Shown here in pieces: positions 15,107-23,883 of a DNA stretch of 54,907 bases (position 1 is its first letter; each line of letters begins with the position of its first letter). Source of the stretch: an uncultured Acidobacteriia bacterium (GTDB lineage: Bacteria > Acidobacteriota > Terriglobia > Bryobacterales > Bryobacteraceae). The stretch is taken from NCBI GenBank assembly GCA_903900705.1, contig CAIUOG010000013.1, forward strand, positions 1-54,907. Direction: 5' to 3'. Position numbers and translations under genes: made by a program. The notes below the pieces were generated by a model. It saw nothing but the letters and a program-made list of their open reading frames with translations. It had not been told where the DNA came from and ran no database searches.

Positions 15107-17889
15107 CCGCCTTGCCCGGCATCACACTCGAAATCGACGGCAAACCGGTCACCGTCCGGCCCGGCACTTCCGTTCTGAACGCTGCAACCGAAGCCGGCAT
15201 CCACATCCCGAAACTCTGCGCCACGGCCTCGCTCAAACCCTTCGGTTCCTGTCGTCTGTGCCTCGTCGAAATCGAAGGCCGCCGCGGCACGCCCGCCAGC
15301 TGCACCACGCCCGTTGAACAGGGCATGCGCGTCACCACCCAATCGCCACGCCTCGCCAGACTCCGGCGCGGCACGATGGAACTCTATATCTCTGACCACC
15401 CGCTCGACTGCCTCACCTGCGCCGCCAACGGCGATTGCGAACTGCAGGATATGGCCGGCATTGTTGGTCTCCGCGAAGTGCGCTACGGCTATTCCGGCGC
15501 GAATCACCTCGAAGCCGCCAGGGACGAATCAAACCCCTACTTCACATTCGACCCCGCGAAGTGCATCGTCTGCTCCCGCTGCGTGCGCGCCTGCGAGGAA
15601 ATCCAGGGCACCTTCGCGCTTACCATCGAAGGCCGCGGCTTCGCCTCGAAAGTCGCGCCCGGCAACCGGAGCTTTCTCGATTCCGAATGTGTCTCCTGCG
15701 GCGCGTGCGTGCAGGCCTGCCCCACGGCCACGCTGATGGAAAAGACCGTCATCGAACACGGCCGGCCCGAACACAGCGTCCTCACCACCTGCGCCTACTG
15801 TGGCGTCGGCTGCACGTTCGAGGCAGAGTTGCAGGGTACTCAGGTGGTCCGTATGACGCCCTATGCGGATGGCAAGGCGAACCACGGCCACTCCTGCGTC
15901 AAGGGCCGTTTCGCGTGGGGCTACGCCACGCATAAAGAGCGCGTCCTCCGCCCCATGATCCGCGCGAAGATCACAGATCCCTGGCGCGAAGTCACCTGGG
16001 AAGAGGCGCTCGCCCACGCGGCCGGCGAGTTCCGGCGCATTCAGCGCGAGTATGGCAACGGCGCCATCGGCGGCATCACCTCCTCCCGCTGCACCAATGA
16101 AGAGACGTTCCTTGTGCAGAAGATGATCCGCGCCGCCTTCGGCAACAACAATGTGGATACCTGCGCCCGCGTCTGCCATTCGCCCACCGGTTATGGCCTG
16201 AAAACCGCCTTCGGCACCTCCGCCGGCACGCAGGATTTTGATTCCGTGGACCAGGCCGACGTCATCCTGGTCATCGGCGCAAACCCCACCGACGCGCACC
16301 CCGTCTTCGCCTCCCACATGAAGCGTCGCCTTCGCGAAGGCGCGCGCCTGATTGTGGTGGACCCCCGCCGCATCGATCTCGTCCAAACCCCGCACGTCCG
16401 CGCCACCCACCACCTGGCCCTGCGGCCCGGCGCCAACGTGGCCGTCATCAACGCGCTGGCGCACGTCGTGGTTACGGAAGGCCTGCTCAACGAGGCCTGG
16501 GTTGCCGCCTACTGTGAGACCGCCACCTTCGAACAGTGGCGCGGCTTCGTTTCCGAAGCCCGCAACTCTCCGGAAGCCACCGAACATCTCACCGGCGTAC
16601 CCGCCGCTGAACTCCGCGCCGCCGCCCGGCTTTACGCGAAGGGCCCCCAATCCGCCATCTACTACGGGCTCGGCGTCACGGAACACAGCCAGGGCTCCAC
16701 CATGGTGATGGGCATGGCGAACCTCGCCATGGCTACCGGCAACCTGGGCCGCCCCGGTGTGGGCGTCAATCCGCTGCGCGGCCAGAACAACGTGCAGGGC
16801 GCGTGCGACATGGGCTCGTTCCCGCACGAATTCTCTGGCTACCGCCATGTTTCGGAAGACGACACCCGCCACCTCTTCGAGGCCGCCTGGGGCGTCACTC
16901 TGCAAAACGAACCGGGCCTGCGCATCCCCAACATGCTGGACGCCGCAGTGGACGGCAGCTTCAAAGGCATCTACATCCAGGGCGAAGACATCGCCCAGTC
17001 AGACCCCAACACCCGCCACGTCACCACCGGCCTCGCCGCCATGGAATGCGTGGTCGTGCAGGATCTCTTCCTCAACGAGACCGCCAGCTACGCGCACGTC
17101 TTTCTGCCCGGCTCCACGTTTCTCGAAAAGGACGGCACTTTCACCAACGCCGAACGCCGCCTCGGTCGCGTCCGCAAAGTCATGCCCCCCAAAAACGGCA
17201 TGGCCGATTGGGAGATTACGCTCGCCCTCTCCGCCGCGCTCGGTTACCCGATGCACTACAGCCATCCCTCCGAGATCATGGATGAGATCGCCCGCCTCAC
17301 GCCCACCTTCGCCGGCGTGAGCTATGAAAAACTCGATCGCCTGGGCAGCGTGCAGTGGCCCTGCAATGACAATGCGCCCGAAGGCACCCCCATCATGCAC
17401 ATCGGTGGCTTCGCACGAGGCAGGGGACGCTTCATGATCACCGAATTTGTCCCCACGGAAGAACGCGCCACGCCGCGCTTCCCGCTGCTGCTCACCACGG
17501 GCCGCATCCTGACGCAATACAACGTGGGCGCGCAGACCCGCCGCACCGCGAACGTGGTCTGGCATGAGGAAGACCGCCTCGAAATCCACCCGCATGACGC
17601 CGAATACCGAGGCATTCGGGACGGCGATCTGGTCGCCCTCACCAGCCGCGCCGGGGAGACGACGCTCCACGCCCGCGTGACCGAACGCATGCAGCCCGGC
17701 GTGGTTTACACCACCTTCCATCACCCGGAAACCGGCGCCAACGTGGTCACCACCGAGTTCGCCGACTGGGCCACCGATTGCCCGGAATATAAGGTGACCG
17801 CCGTGGAAGTGCGGAAGACGAATCAGCCGTCAGACTGGCAGCGCCAATACGCGGCAACGCGGGCGGAGACGACCGGTATCCAGCCATGA
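15103..17889 (+). CDS. fdsA: NAD-dependent formate dehydrogenase catalytic subunit
   Basis: 928 residues from ATG 15103, chosen because GGAGG at 15088-15092 precedes it and it overlaps the upstream stop. Order: plant-type [2Fe-2S] ferredoxin (5-80), His-Cys cluster region (HPLDCLTCAANGDCELQ), two [4Fe-4S] motifs (CIVCSRCVRAC, CVSCGACVQAC), the Moco-domain [4Fe-4S] beginning C230 (CAYCGVGC), and the molybdopterin/bis-MGD domain. The active-site segment CARVCHSPTG has Cys358 where some formate dehydrogenases use selenocysteine. It oxidises formate to CO2 at Mo or W. Confidence 0.95.
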   Translation: MTALPGITLEIDGKPVTVRPGTSVLNAATEAGIHIPKLCATASLKPFGSCRLCLVEIEGRRGTPASCTTPVEQGMRVTTQSPRLARLRRGTMELYISDHPLDCLTCAANGDCELQDMAGIVGLREVRYGYSGANHLEAARDESNPYFTFDPAKCIVCSRCVRACEEIQGTFALTIEGRGFASKVAPGNRSFLDSECVSCGACVQACPTATLMEKTVIEHGRPEHSVLTTCAYCGVGCTFEAELQGTQVVRMTPYADGKANHGHSCVKGRFAWGYATHKERVLRPMIRAKITDPWREVTWEEALAHAAGEFRRIQREYGNGAIGGITSSRCTNEETFLVQKMIRAAFGNNNVDTCARVCHSPTGYGLKTAFGTSAGTQDFDSVDQADVILVIGANPTDAHPVFASHMKRRLREGARLIVVDPRRIDLVQTPHVRATHHLALRPGANVAVINALAHVVVTEGLLNEAWVAAYCETATFEQWRGFVSEARNSPEATEHLTGVPAAELRAAARLYAKGPQSAIYYGLGVTEHSQGSTMVMGMANLAMATGNLGRPGVGVNPLRGQNNVQGACDMGSFPHEFSGYRHVSEDDTRHLFEAAWGVTLQNEPGLRIPNMLDAAVDGSFKGIYIQGEDIAQSDPNTRHVTTGLAAMECVVVQDLFLNETASYAHVFLPGSTFLEKDGTFTNAERRLGRVRKVMPPKNGMADWEITLALSAALGYPMHYSHPSEIMDEIARLTPTFAGVSYEKLDRLGSVQWPCNDNAPEGTPIMHIGGFARGRGRFMITEFVPTEERATPRFPLLLTTGRILTQYNVGAQTRRTANVVWHEEDRLEIHPHDAEYRGIRDGDLVALTSRAGETTLHARVTERMQPGVVYTTFHHPETGANVVTTEFADWATDCPEYKVTAVEVRKTNQPSDWQRQYAATRAETTGIQP

Positions 17890-18092
17890 CCATCGAAACC
17901 ATGGTGCACAACGCCAACCAGATTGCGGCCTTCTTCAGCAGCTACCCCCGCGAAGAGGCCGTCGCCGCTGTGGAAGACCACCTTCGCAAGTTCTGGGAAC
18001 CACGCATGCGCATACAGATCCGGGAATACGCGGCAGCGGGCGGCGCGGGGTTAACGGAATTGGCCGGTGCCGCCATCCGACGACTAACCTAG
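17886..18092 (+). CDS. fdsD: Formate dehydrogenase delta subunit
   Basis: 68 residues, overlapping fdsA by ATGA. Matches small FdsD proteins: MVHNANQIAAFFSSYP, then EAVAAVEDHLRKFWEPRMR. FdsD is needed for a stable, active complex in characterised soluble enzymes. It closes the unit; the FdsC/FdhD sulfurtransferase that often lies between or after is not in the window and would have to be encoded elsewhere. Confidence 0.9.
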   Translation: MTIETMVHNANQIAAFFSSYPREEAVAAVEDHLRKFWEPRMRIQIREYAAAGGAGLTELAGAAIRRLT

Positions 18093-18162
18093 CGCGCGAT
18101 CCTCATTCCCCATTCCCTGCAACCCCTGACCCGCTTCTCCCGTCTCAACTAACTCCGGTCAC

Positions 18163-18168
18163 TATCAT
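18163..18168 (+). promoter_or_regulatory. -10-like box TATCAT, leaderless TonB-like start
   Basis: TATCAT (5 of 6 matches to TATAAT) lies 6 nt before the TTG at 18175. This spacing favours TTG 18175 over the downstream GTG 18193 as the start. Confidence 0.45.
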
Positions 18169-18174
18169 TAAAAC

Positions 18175-18537
18175 TTGGGAATCTCTACCACCGTGCGATC
18201 TCTGTCCATACTTCTGGCGCTCGCCTTCACCGCCTTCGCTCAGACCGCCGAACCGGTCGTCCCCATGGGCCCCGGCGTCACGCCGCCGCGCGTCACGCAA
18301 CAGGTCCAGCCGGAACACCCGGCCAAAGGCTTCCGCATCTCCGGCACCGTTCTTGTGAGCCTGGTCGTCTCCTCCGAAGGCGTGCCCACAGAGGTGCGGG
18401 TCGTCAAATCCCTCGAAAAGGAAATCGACCAGAGCGCCGTCGAAGCGGTGAAGAAGTGGCACTTCGATCCCGCCAGAAAAGATGGCCAACCGGTCGCCGT
18501 CAAAGTCACCGTGGAAATCCGTTTCCACGACATGTAA
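18175..18537 (+). CDS. TonB C-terminal-domain protein with signal peptide or anchor
   Basis: 120 residues. A hydrophobic leader (SLSILLALAFTAFAQ) precedes a TonB C-terminal domain: GTVLVSLVVSSEGVPTEVRV, then DQSAVEAVKKWHFDPARKDGQPV. Such short TonB proteins are typical of Acidobacteria, which also carry many TonB-dependent receptors (one is at 48602). The long Pro-rich spacer of classical TonB is absent, so energy transduction across the periplasm is not certain. GTG at 18193 is an alternative start. Confidence 0.85.
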   Translation: MGISTTVRSLSILLALAFTAFAQTAEPVVPMGPGVTPPRVTQQVQPEHPAKGFRISGTVLVSLVVSSEGVPTEVRVVKSLEKEIDQSAVEAVKKWHFDPARKDGQPVAVKVTVEIRFHDM

Positions 18538-18540
18538 CCG

Positions 18541-19644
18541 CTACCGCAGCGCCGCCAGCACCCGCTGGATCATCCCATCCATCGCCGAATTCTCATACCA
18601 GTGCCAGACGATCACGATATCGTGATCCGGATCAATCCAGATGCAGTTCGACCCGTTCCCCAGCGCCATGAAACTCGTCGTCGGCCCGCTCGGCCACTGC
18701 TTTTGCTTCGTATTCAGCCACCACAGATACCCGTAGTCCGGACCATGTGCGCTCGGCTGCACCGCTTCCCGCAGCCACTTCTCCGAAATAATCCGCTTCC
18801 CGCCCCAGCGGCCATGGTTCAGAATCAACTGGCCGAACCGCGCGAGATCCTCCGAATTCATCCACAACCCGCCGCCCCACCGCGTGCCGCCACTTACGGA
18901 AAACAACTGCTTCCCGCCAATCTCCACCGCCGAATTTCCATACGGAACCCAGCGCCACTCGCCCGACGCGCCAATCGGATCCATGATCTCCGTCTTCAGC
19001 ACATCCGGCATCGATCGCCCGAATAACCGCAGCAACGACAGCGAAAACCGGTTGATCCGCACGTCGTTGTACTCATAAAACGTGCCCGGCTCCTGAATCG
19101 CCCGCAGCTTCCGCTCGCCCGCGCCAAACGCCTCATGCCCCACGAAATCGGCGTTCTTGCCCCACATCGCGCCTTCCCACTCGCTCTCCTGCTGCAGGTG
19201 GTTTTTCCACGTGATCTTCGCATTGTGCGGCGAATCGTAACCACCGTCGTGGATATATTTCGCCACCGGATCATTCACGTCTTTGATCAGCCCGCGATCC
19301 ACCGCCAGCCCGGCAATGGTGGAAAGAAAGCTCTTCGCCGCGCTGTAGACCGGATCGTTCGCATTCGTATCCCCGAACGTCGCCGCCACAAAACCGTGCC
19401 GCAGGATGATGCCATTCGTCGCCGCGCGCGACTTCGGCACAGGCCCCAGTGGCAGGCCGAACGTGCGCACCTGGTCTTTTTCGAAATCCCACTTGCTGCC
19501 ATGCGCCCCGGCATACTCCACCGCGGCCTGCAGTTTCGCCGCGTCAAACCCCAGTTCACCCGGCGCCTTACGATCCAGCGGCTTTTGTGCCGCCAGTGCG
19601 CCGGCCAGAGTCGCCAGCGCGGCAATCAAACGAAGAGGACGCAT
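18541..19644 (-). CDS. Serine hydrolase, beta-lactamase class C family
   Basis: 367 residues from ATG 19644 (an in-frame ATG lies at 19656). Signal peptide MRPLRLIAALATLAGALAAQ. The SxxK nucleophile motif is in VYSAAKSFLSTIAG, the Tyr-x-Asn motif in YEYNDVRIN, and a late HGPDYGYLWW region follows. Secreted class C-fold enzymes include esterases and D-Ala-D-Ala peptidases; the substrate is unknown. Convergent with the TonB-like gene (3-bp gap). A TATGAT box lies 7 nt before 19644. Confidence 0.85.
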   Translation of the reverse strand: MRPLRLIAALATLAGALAAQKPLDRKAPGELGFDAAKLQAAVEYAGAHGSKWDFEKDQVRTFGLPLGPVPKSRAATNGIILRHGFVAATFGDTNANDPVYSAAKSFLSTIAGLAVDRGLIKDVNDPVAKYIHDGGYDSPHNAKITWKNHLQQESEWEGAMWGKNADFVGHEAFGAGERKLRAIQEPGTFYEYNDVRINRFSLSLLRLFGRSMPDVLKTEIMDPIGASGEWRWVPYGNSAVEIGGKQLFSVSGGTRWGGGLWMNSEDLARFGQLILNHGRWGGKRIISEKWLREAVQPSAHGPDYGYLWWLNTKQKQWPSGPTTSFMALGNGSNCIWIDPDHDIVIVWHWYENSAMDGMIQRVLAALR

Positions 19645-19651
19645 GCAGATC

Positions 19652-19657
19652 ATCATA
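19652..19657 (-). promoter_or_regulatory. -10-like box TATGAT before serine hydrolase
   Basis: TATGAT on the minus strand lies 7 nt before the ATG at 19644, close to the leaderless spacing seen elsewhere. It supports 19644 as the start rather than the ATG at 19656. Confidence 0.35.
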
Positions 19658-19682
19658 GCCGCCCGTAGAAGGCGCTGCCCCG

Positions 19683-19688
19683 TATAAT
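19683..19688 (+). promoter_or_regulatory. -10 box TATAAT before cyclophilin gene
   Basis: Perfect TATAAT. It overlaps the ATG at 19687, so that codon is unlikely to be the start; +1 near 19695 would leave a 10-nt leader before ATG 19705. No recognisable -35. Confidence 0.45.
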
Positions 19689-19704
19689 GCGGAACAGCAT
19701 ACTC

Positions 19705-20307
19705 ATGAGGTTCGCCGCCACTCTGATCCTGTTCGCCGCTCTGGCGAACGCGCAGTCCGGGAAGCCACTTAAGCCCGGGCTCTACGCCGTCTTTGATACC
19801 TCCATGGGCTCATTCACGACGGAACTCTATGAGAAATACACGCCCAATAATGTGGCGAATTTCGTGGGTCTCGCCACCGGAACCCGCGCCTGGTATGACC
19901 CGAAAATGAAGGCCATGGTGAAGCGCCCGCTCTTCAACGGCATCACCTTCCACCGCGTGGTTCGCGAGCAGATGATTCAGTTCGGCGACCCCACCGGTCT
20001 GGGGAGCCACAACTGCGGCTTCACTCTCCGTGATGAGTACCTGCCCGGCCTCATGTTCGATCGCCCCGGTCGCCTCGCCGTGGCCAACACCGGCAAGCCC
20101 GATTCCGGCGCATGTCAGTTCTTCGTCACCGACGAGCCCATCCGCCAGTGGAACAACAACTACACCATCATCGGCCAGATTGTTGAAGGCCAGGACGTGG
20201 TGCACAAAATCAACTCCGTCCGTACCGATGGCGAAAAGCCCCGCGAACCCGTCATTCTCAACAGGGTCTTCATCCGCCGCGTCCTGAAAGACTCACCGGC
20301 CAAATAA
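19705..20307 (+). CDS. Secreted cyclophilin-type peptidyl-prolyl isomerase
   Basis: 200 residues from ATG 19705. Signal peptide MRFAATLILFAALANAQ, then a cyclophilin domain: FNGITFHRVV with the catalytic Arg, MIQFGDPTG, PGRLAVANTGKPDSGACQFF and the Trp-containing IRQWNNNYTIIGQIVEG. Catalyses cis-trans isomerisation of X-Pro bonds, here in the periplasm. The upstream ATG at 19687 sits inside a TATAAT box. The 3' end overlaps the convergent SGNH hydrolase gene by 15 bp. Confidence 0.9.
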   Translation: MRFAATLILFAALANAQSGKPLKPGLYAVFDTSMGSFTTELYEKYTPNNVANFVGLATGTRAWYDPKMKAMVKRPLFNGITFHRVVREQMIQFGDPTGLGSHNCGFTLRDEYLPGLMFDRPGRLAVANTGKPDSGACQFFVTDEPIRQWNNNYTIIGQIVEGQDVVHKINSVRTDGEKPREPVILNRVFIRRVLKDSPAK

Positions 20308-21579
20308 GGTCTTCAGGTCCACGCTGCCCGCCATCGCCTGATAGCCCGCGCGATTCGGATGCAGTCCGTCCCCCGGGCCGCCCGTCGAACTGGACGGCTT
20401 GTACTCTGCCCGCAGCGCGCCCGTTGCCGGGTCCACCGTCGCTGCATCGAAATCCGCCACGGCGTCGAACACCCCGCCATGCCGGATGAACTCGTTCACC
20501 AGCTTCCGGCGCGCATCCACATCCGCCGTTCCCGCCGCGGCCGTGCTGTTCAGCGCCGAAGTTACCGTCGCGCCGATCACCCGGATGCCCTTCGCGTGCA
20601 TCCGCTCCACCCCCGCCCGCAGCCCCGCAATCACTTCTTCCGCCGACGCCTTCGCCGCGCTCAGATCGTTAATCGCCTCCAGCCAGATCACCGTATTGAC
20701 GCCCGAAAGCGACAGCACATCGCGCTCCAGCCGCTCCAGCGCGGAAGGCCCGCCGCCAATCGGTTTCGCCTTGTCGTAATGCGCCGGCCCGACCACCTGA
20801 TTGCCGCCGATCCCCGCATTCACCACCACCGCCTTCGGTGTCCGCATCGCGAGGAAATCCGGCCAGCGATCATCGCCATTGATCGTCGAATTCGTGCCGT
20901 CCGTAATCGAATCGCCGAACGCCACAATCACCTTCGTCTCCGCGGGAGCCATCATCTCCACGGCATCGAGGAAATACCAGGACGTGGTCGTAAACGGGAA
21001 GGAGTCCGCGCCCTCTTCCGCGCCGTGTGAACCCGCGCCCGGCCGTGTCAGATACGAAGTCTGCATCGCCTTCGCGTGCCATGTCATGGGGCCCGAAGCC
21101 CCGCCCACATGGAAGCTCACCGCCAGCTTCCGCGCCGCCAAATCGCCCTGCCGCGGCGCGTCTCCCTCACGAAGCACCACGGGATCAGACCATGCCAGTT
21201 CCCCGGGCGCAACCGTCACGCTGTCTTTGCCCTGGAACTTCACCGGGCGATTCGTACCGGCCAGCAGACTCCCCGCCGTCGCGTGCACCCCCACATAAAC
21301 CCCGTCAAACGTCACCGGCTTCGAGCCAAACACGTTCGACAAACGAAACCGCGCGCGGCTGCCCCGGATGCCCGGTTTCACAATCAGCCGGAACGTCTGG
21401 TCGTTCGCCTGCGCGCCCGGCAGCAGCGCCTGCAAATCGGGCTGCGCCACCGCGTTCCCCGTCGGATACGGCCCGTGTGAGGAGCCTTCCCACGCCGCCA
21501 CCCACTTGTCCGCCGCCAAAGCATTCAGCGCCAAGGCATTCAACGCCAGCGCGCACGCCAGCAATCCAGTCCGCTTCAA
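20293..21579 (-). CDS. Secreted SGNH/GDSL hydrolase
   Basis: 428 residues from TTG 21579, which overlaps the amidase stop (TTGA) and has GAGGGGAG just upstream; an open frame extends further but lies inside the amidase gene. The signal peptide contains a duplicated Leu-Ala-Leu-Asn-Ala unit. The SGNH core is in the second half: block I VIVAFGDSITDG, block II AGIGGNQ, block III LEAINDLS, and catalytic DGLHPNRAG. The N-terminal ~190 residues form a beta-rich accessory domain, as in secreted acetyl/aryl esterases acting on plant polymers. Third gene of a coupled trio. Confidence 0.87.
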   Translation of the reverse strand: MKRTGLLACALALNALALNALAADKWVAAWEGSSHGPYPTGNAVAQPDLQALLPGAQANDQTFRLIVKPGIRGSRARFRLSNVFGSKPVTFDGVYVGVHATAGSLLAGTNRPVKFQGKDSVTVAPGELAWSDPVVLREGDAPRQGDLAARKLAVSFHVGGASGPMTWHAKAMQTSYLTRPGAGSHGAEEGADSFPFTTTSWYFLDAVEMMAPAETKVIVAFGDSITDGTNSTINGDDRWPDFLAMRTPKAVVVNAGIGGNQVVGPAHYDKAKPIGGGPSALERLERDVLSLSGVNTVIWLEAINDLSAAKASAEEVIAGLRAGVERMHAKGIRVIGATVTSALNSTAAAGTADVDARRKLVNEFIRHGGVFDAVADFDAATVDPATGALRAEYKPSSSTGGPGDGLHPNRAGYQAMAGSVDLKTLFGR

Positions 21580-22904
21580 CTTGCTCTCCCCTCTTCGAAC
21601 GCCTGCGCCATCCGCAGCAGGCCCCACTCGTCCCGGTGCCGGCCCACAATCTGAATCCCCACCGGCAGGCCTTCTTCCGAAAGCCCGCAGGGCACGGACA
21701 CGGCCGGGCATCCGGTTGTCGAGATGTAATAGCAGCTCTTCATCCAGTCGATGTAGGTGTTCAGCTTCACGCCGTCAATTTCGGTCGGATAAGGCGTCGT
21801 CACATCGAAGGGCAGTACCTGGCTGACGGGCAATACAAAGAACTCGTACCGCTCCAGAAAGCGCCGCATACGCTGCTCAATCTCCACCTGCTTCACCAGC
21901 GCCGCGCCCACATCCGGCGCGGAGAGTTTCCCCGCCTCTTCCAACTCCCACAGAATGGAATCTTTCACCAGGTCGCGATTCCGCCGCAGCAGCGCGCCCA
22001 GCTTCACATCCCGGCTCCAGAGGCGCAGGGTCTTAAACGTTTCGTCCACCCCGAACCAGCTCGGCTCCGCCTCTTCCACCACGCAGCCCAGGCTTTCGAA
22101 AACCCGCCGCTGCGCGTTCGTGATGGCGCGGACCCGCGGGTCCACCGGCACATTCCCTCCCAGATCTTTCCACCAGGCGATGCGGACCCCCTCAAAGCCC
22201 CGGCGCGGCATCGAAACGGCCTGGCCGGAGAGCACCGGCCACAGCAGCGCCACATCCGCCACCGTGCGGCCCATCGGCCCTTCCACCGCCATCGGCCCCC
22301 ACTCCTCCGGAACCGCCGGAGCCGAGGGTCGCAGCCCCACCACACCACAAAAGCTGGCCGGATTCCGCAGGCTGCCGCCCAGATCGCTGCCATCCGCCAG
22401 CGCCGCCATCCCGCGCGACAGCGCCACCGCGCCGCCGCCCGTACTGCCGCCGCACGTCTTCGTCAGGTCATAGGGGTTCAGCGTCGCCCCGAAAACCTCA
22501 TTAAACGTTTGCGACCCGGCCCCGAACTCCGGAGTATTCGACTTCCCCAGCGTAATCGCTCCCGCCGCCCGCATCCGCGAAACCAGCGGCGCATCCGCCT
22601 CCGGTACGAAGTCTTTGAAGATCCGCGAACCCCAGGTGGTTCGGATACCCTTCGTGGGCTGCAGATCCTTGTGCACCACAGGCAGGCCATGCAGCGGACC
22701 CAACGCCTCCCCCCGCGCCTGCGCCTCATCCGCCTGCGCCGCCCACGCCAGCGCCTTCTCCGCCACCAGCGTCACAACCGCGTTCAGCACCGGGTTTTCC
22801 TGTTCGATCCGTTCGAGATGCGCCATCACCGCATCCCGCGCCGAAAGGCTGCCCGCGCGGATTTCCCGCGCCATCTCCACCGCGCTCAGGTCGCAGATGC
22901 TCAC
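21576..22904 (-). CDS. Amidase signature family enzyme
   Basis: 442 residues from GTG 22904, which overlaps the upstream stop (GTGA). Amidase signature triad: Lys in PVVHKDL, cis-Ser in GGSTGGGAVALS and nucleophile Ser in GSDLGGSLRNP. Hydrolyses an amide; GatA-like lengths fit, but no gatB/gatC lie nearby, so a catabolic or detoxifying amidase is more likely. No signal peptide, so cytoplasmic, unlike its two secreted neighbours. Confidence 0.9.
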   Translation of the reverse strand: MSICDLSAVEMAREIRAGSLSARDAVMAHLERIEQENPVLNAVVTLVAEKALAWAAQADEAQARGEALGPLHGLPVVHKDLQPTKGIRTTWGSRIFKDFVPEADAPLVSRMRAAGAITLGKSNTPEFGAGSQTFNEVFGATLNPYDLTKTCGGSTGGGAVALSRGMAALADGSDLGGSLRNPASFCGVVGLRPSAPAVPEEWGPMAVEGPMGRTVADVALLWPVLSGQAVSMPRRGFEGVRIAWWKDLGGNVPVDPRVRAITNAQRRVFESLGCVVEEAEPSWFGVDETFKTLRLWSRDVKLGALLRRNRDLVKDSILWELEEAGKLSAPDVGAALVKQVEIEQRMRRFLERYEFFVLPVSQVLPFDVTTPYPTEIDGVKLNTYIDWMKSCYYISTTGCPAVSVPCGLSEEGLPVGIQIVGRHRDEWGLLRMAQAFEEGRAS

Positions 22905-23788
22905 TTCTTCAGATACCCCAGATCCCGCATCCATTCCTGCAGTAGTTCCGGCCAGCGCGATTCGGGCATCGATGCGAATTCCGGCGTGCGGCCGGTCATC
23001 CCCACCCCATGCCCGCCGCGACGGAAGATATGGAGGTCGGCCGTCATGCCCGCTTTTTTCACGGCCAGATAATACTCGGCGGCGGCCACGGAAAGGTTGT
23101 CATCGCTGTTGACGAAAATGAATGTGGGCGGCGCGTCTTTCGCGATGGGCCGCTTCCAGTTCGCAATGCCCGGATAGCCCAGCACCGCGAAATCCGGCCG
23201 GGAACTGAAGCGCTCCACCGGGTCGGCCGCCCCCGCGTTCCCCGCGTCAAACTGATTCGCCGCCAGCGCCGCGAGGTAGCCACCGGCCGAAAAGCCCATC
23301 ACGCCAATCCGGTTCGGGTCGCCACCCCATTCCTTCACCCGCGACCGCACCAGCCGCACCGCCCTCTGCATGTCGGCCAGCGATTCCACGTCGGCCTTGT
23401 AAGTGGACCCCTCGGCTTTCTCCAGCCGGCTCTTCAGCACGAACGCCGCCACCCCGGCCGCCTGTAGTTTTTGCGCGACCAACTCGCCTTCCAGATCGAC
23501 CACCAGATACTTGTGCGCACCACCCGGAGCGATGATAAACGCCGCCCCCGTGGCCTTGTCACGGGCCGGAAGATAGGCAGTGAGCGTGGGTTTGTGGATA
23601 TCGGTCACCCGGTGGAACGCATCCGGCGTCGCCCCTTCGATCCATTGTTCGGGAGCCGTCTTCCCCTCCGACCCCGGCGCGCCATTCGGCCACAGCACAA
23701 TGGTCGTCCCCTTCATGTCGTAGGGCGTCGACGCGCCGAACATCGACCATGCGGACAGCAAAATCAGAAAGGCAGCCGGAATTCGCAT
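22901..23788 (-). CDS. Secreted alpha/beta hydrolase (acetyl-esterase-like)
   Basis: 295 residues from ATG 23788, which gives a clean signal peptide (MRIPAAFLILLSAWSMFGAS); the open frame runs further upstream without a better start. The oxyanion-hole region is IIAPGGAHKYL, the nucleophile elbow GFSAGG, the acid in VNSDDNLSV and the base in RRGGHGVG. It resembles acetylxylan-esterase-like members of the family. First gene of the esterase-amidase-SGNH unit. A TAAGAT box lies 7 nt before the start. Confidence 0.87.
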   Translation of the reverse strand: MRIPAAFLILLSAWSMFGASTPYDMKGTTIVLWPNGAPGSEGKTAPEQWIEGATPDAFHRVTDIHKPTLTAYLPARDKATGAAFIIAPGGAHKYLVVDLEGELVAQKLQAAGVAAFVLKSRLEKAEGSTYKADVESLADMQRAVRLVRSRVKEWGGDPNRIGVMGFSAGGYLAALAANQFDAGNAGAADPVERFSSRPDFAVLGYPGIANWKRPIAKDAPPTFIFVNSDDNLSVAAAEYYLAVKKAGMTADLHIFRRGGHGVGMTGRTPEFASMPESRWPELLQEWMRDLGYLKK

Positions 23789-23795
23789 GCGATCT

Positions 23796-23801
23796 ATCTT
23801 A
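23796..23801 (-). promoter_or_regulatory. -10-like box TAAGAT before esterase operon
   Basis: TAAGAT on the minus strand, 7 nt before ATG 23788. Fits the TANNNT pattern of near-leaderless starts in this window. Confidence 0.35.
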
Positions 23802-23843
23802 TCGGGAAGGCAAACAATTCGGGCGTGCCGTAACGGGAAAATC

Positions 23844-23877
23844 CAGCAAACCAAATCGACCTTCCGGGGGTTTGCTG
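23844..23877. repeat. 9-bp inverted repeat next to transposase remnant
   Basis: CAGCAAACC and GGTTTGCTG, perfect arms with a 16-nt loop, ending just before the transposase fragment. It may be an eroded IS end or a hairpin in the esterase upstream region. Confidence 0.35.
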
Positions 23878-23883
23878 TCACTG

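Noticed and set aside
15529-16905. 458-codon minus-strand frame opposite fdsA
   Set aside because: Same antisense artefact; repetitive Gly/Ala/Val/Arg text and no recognisable motif.
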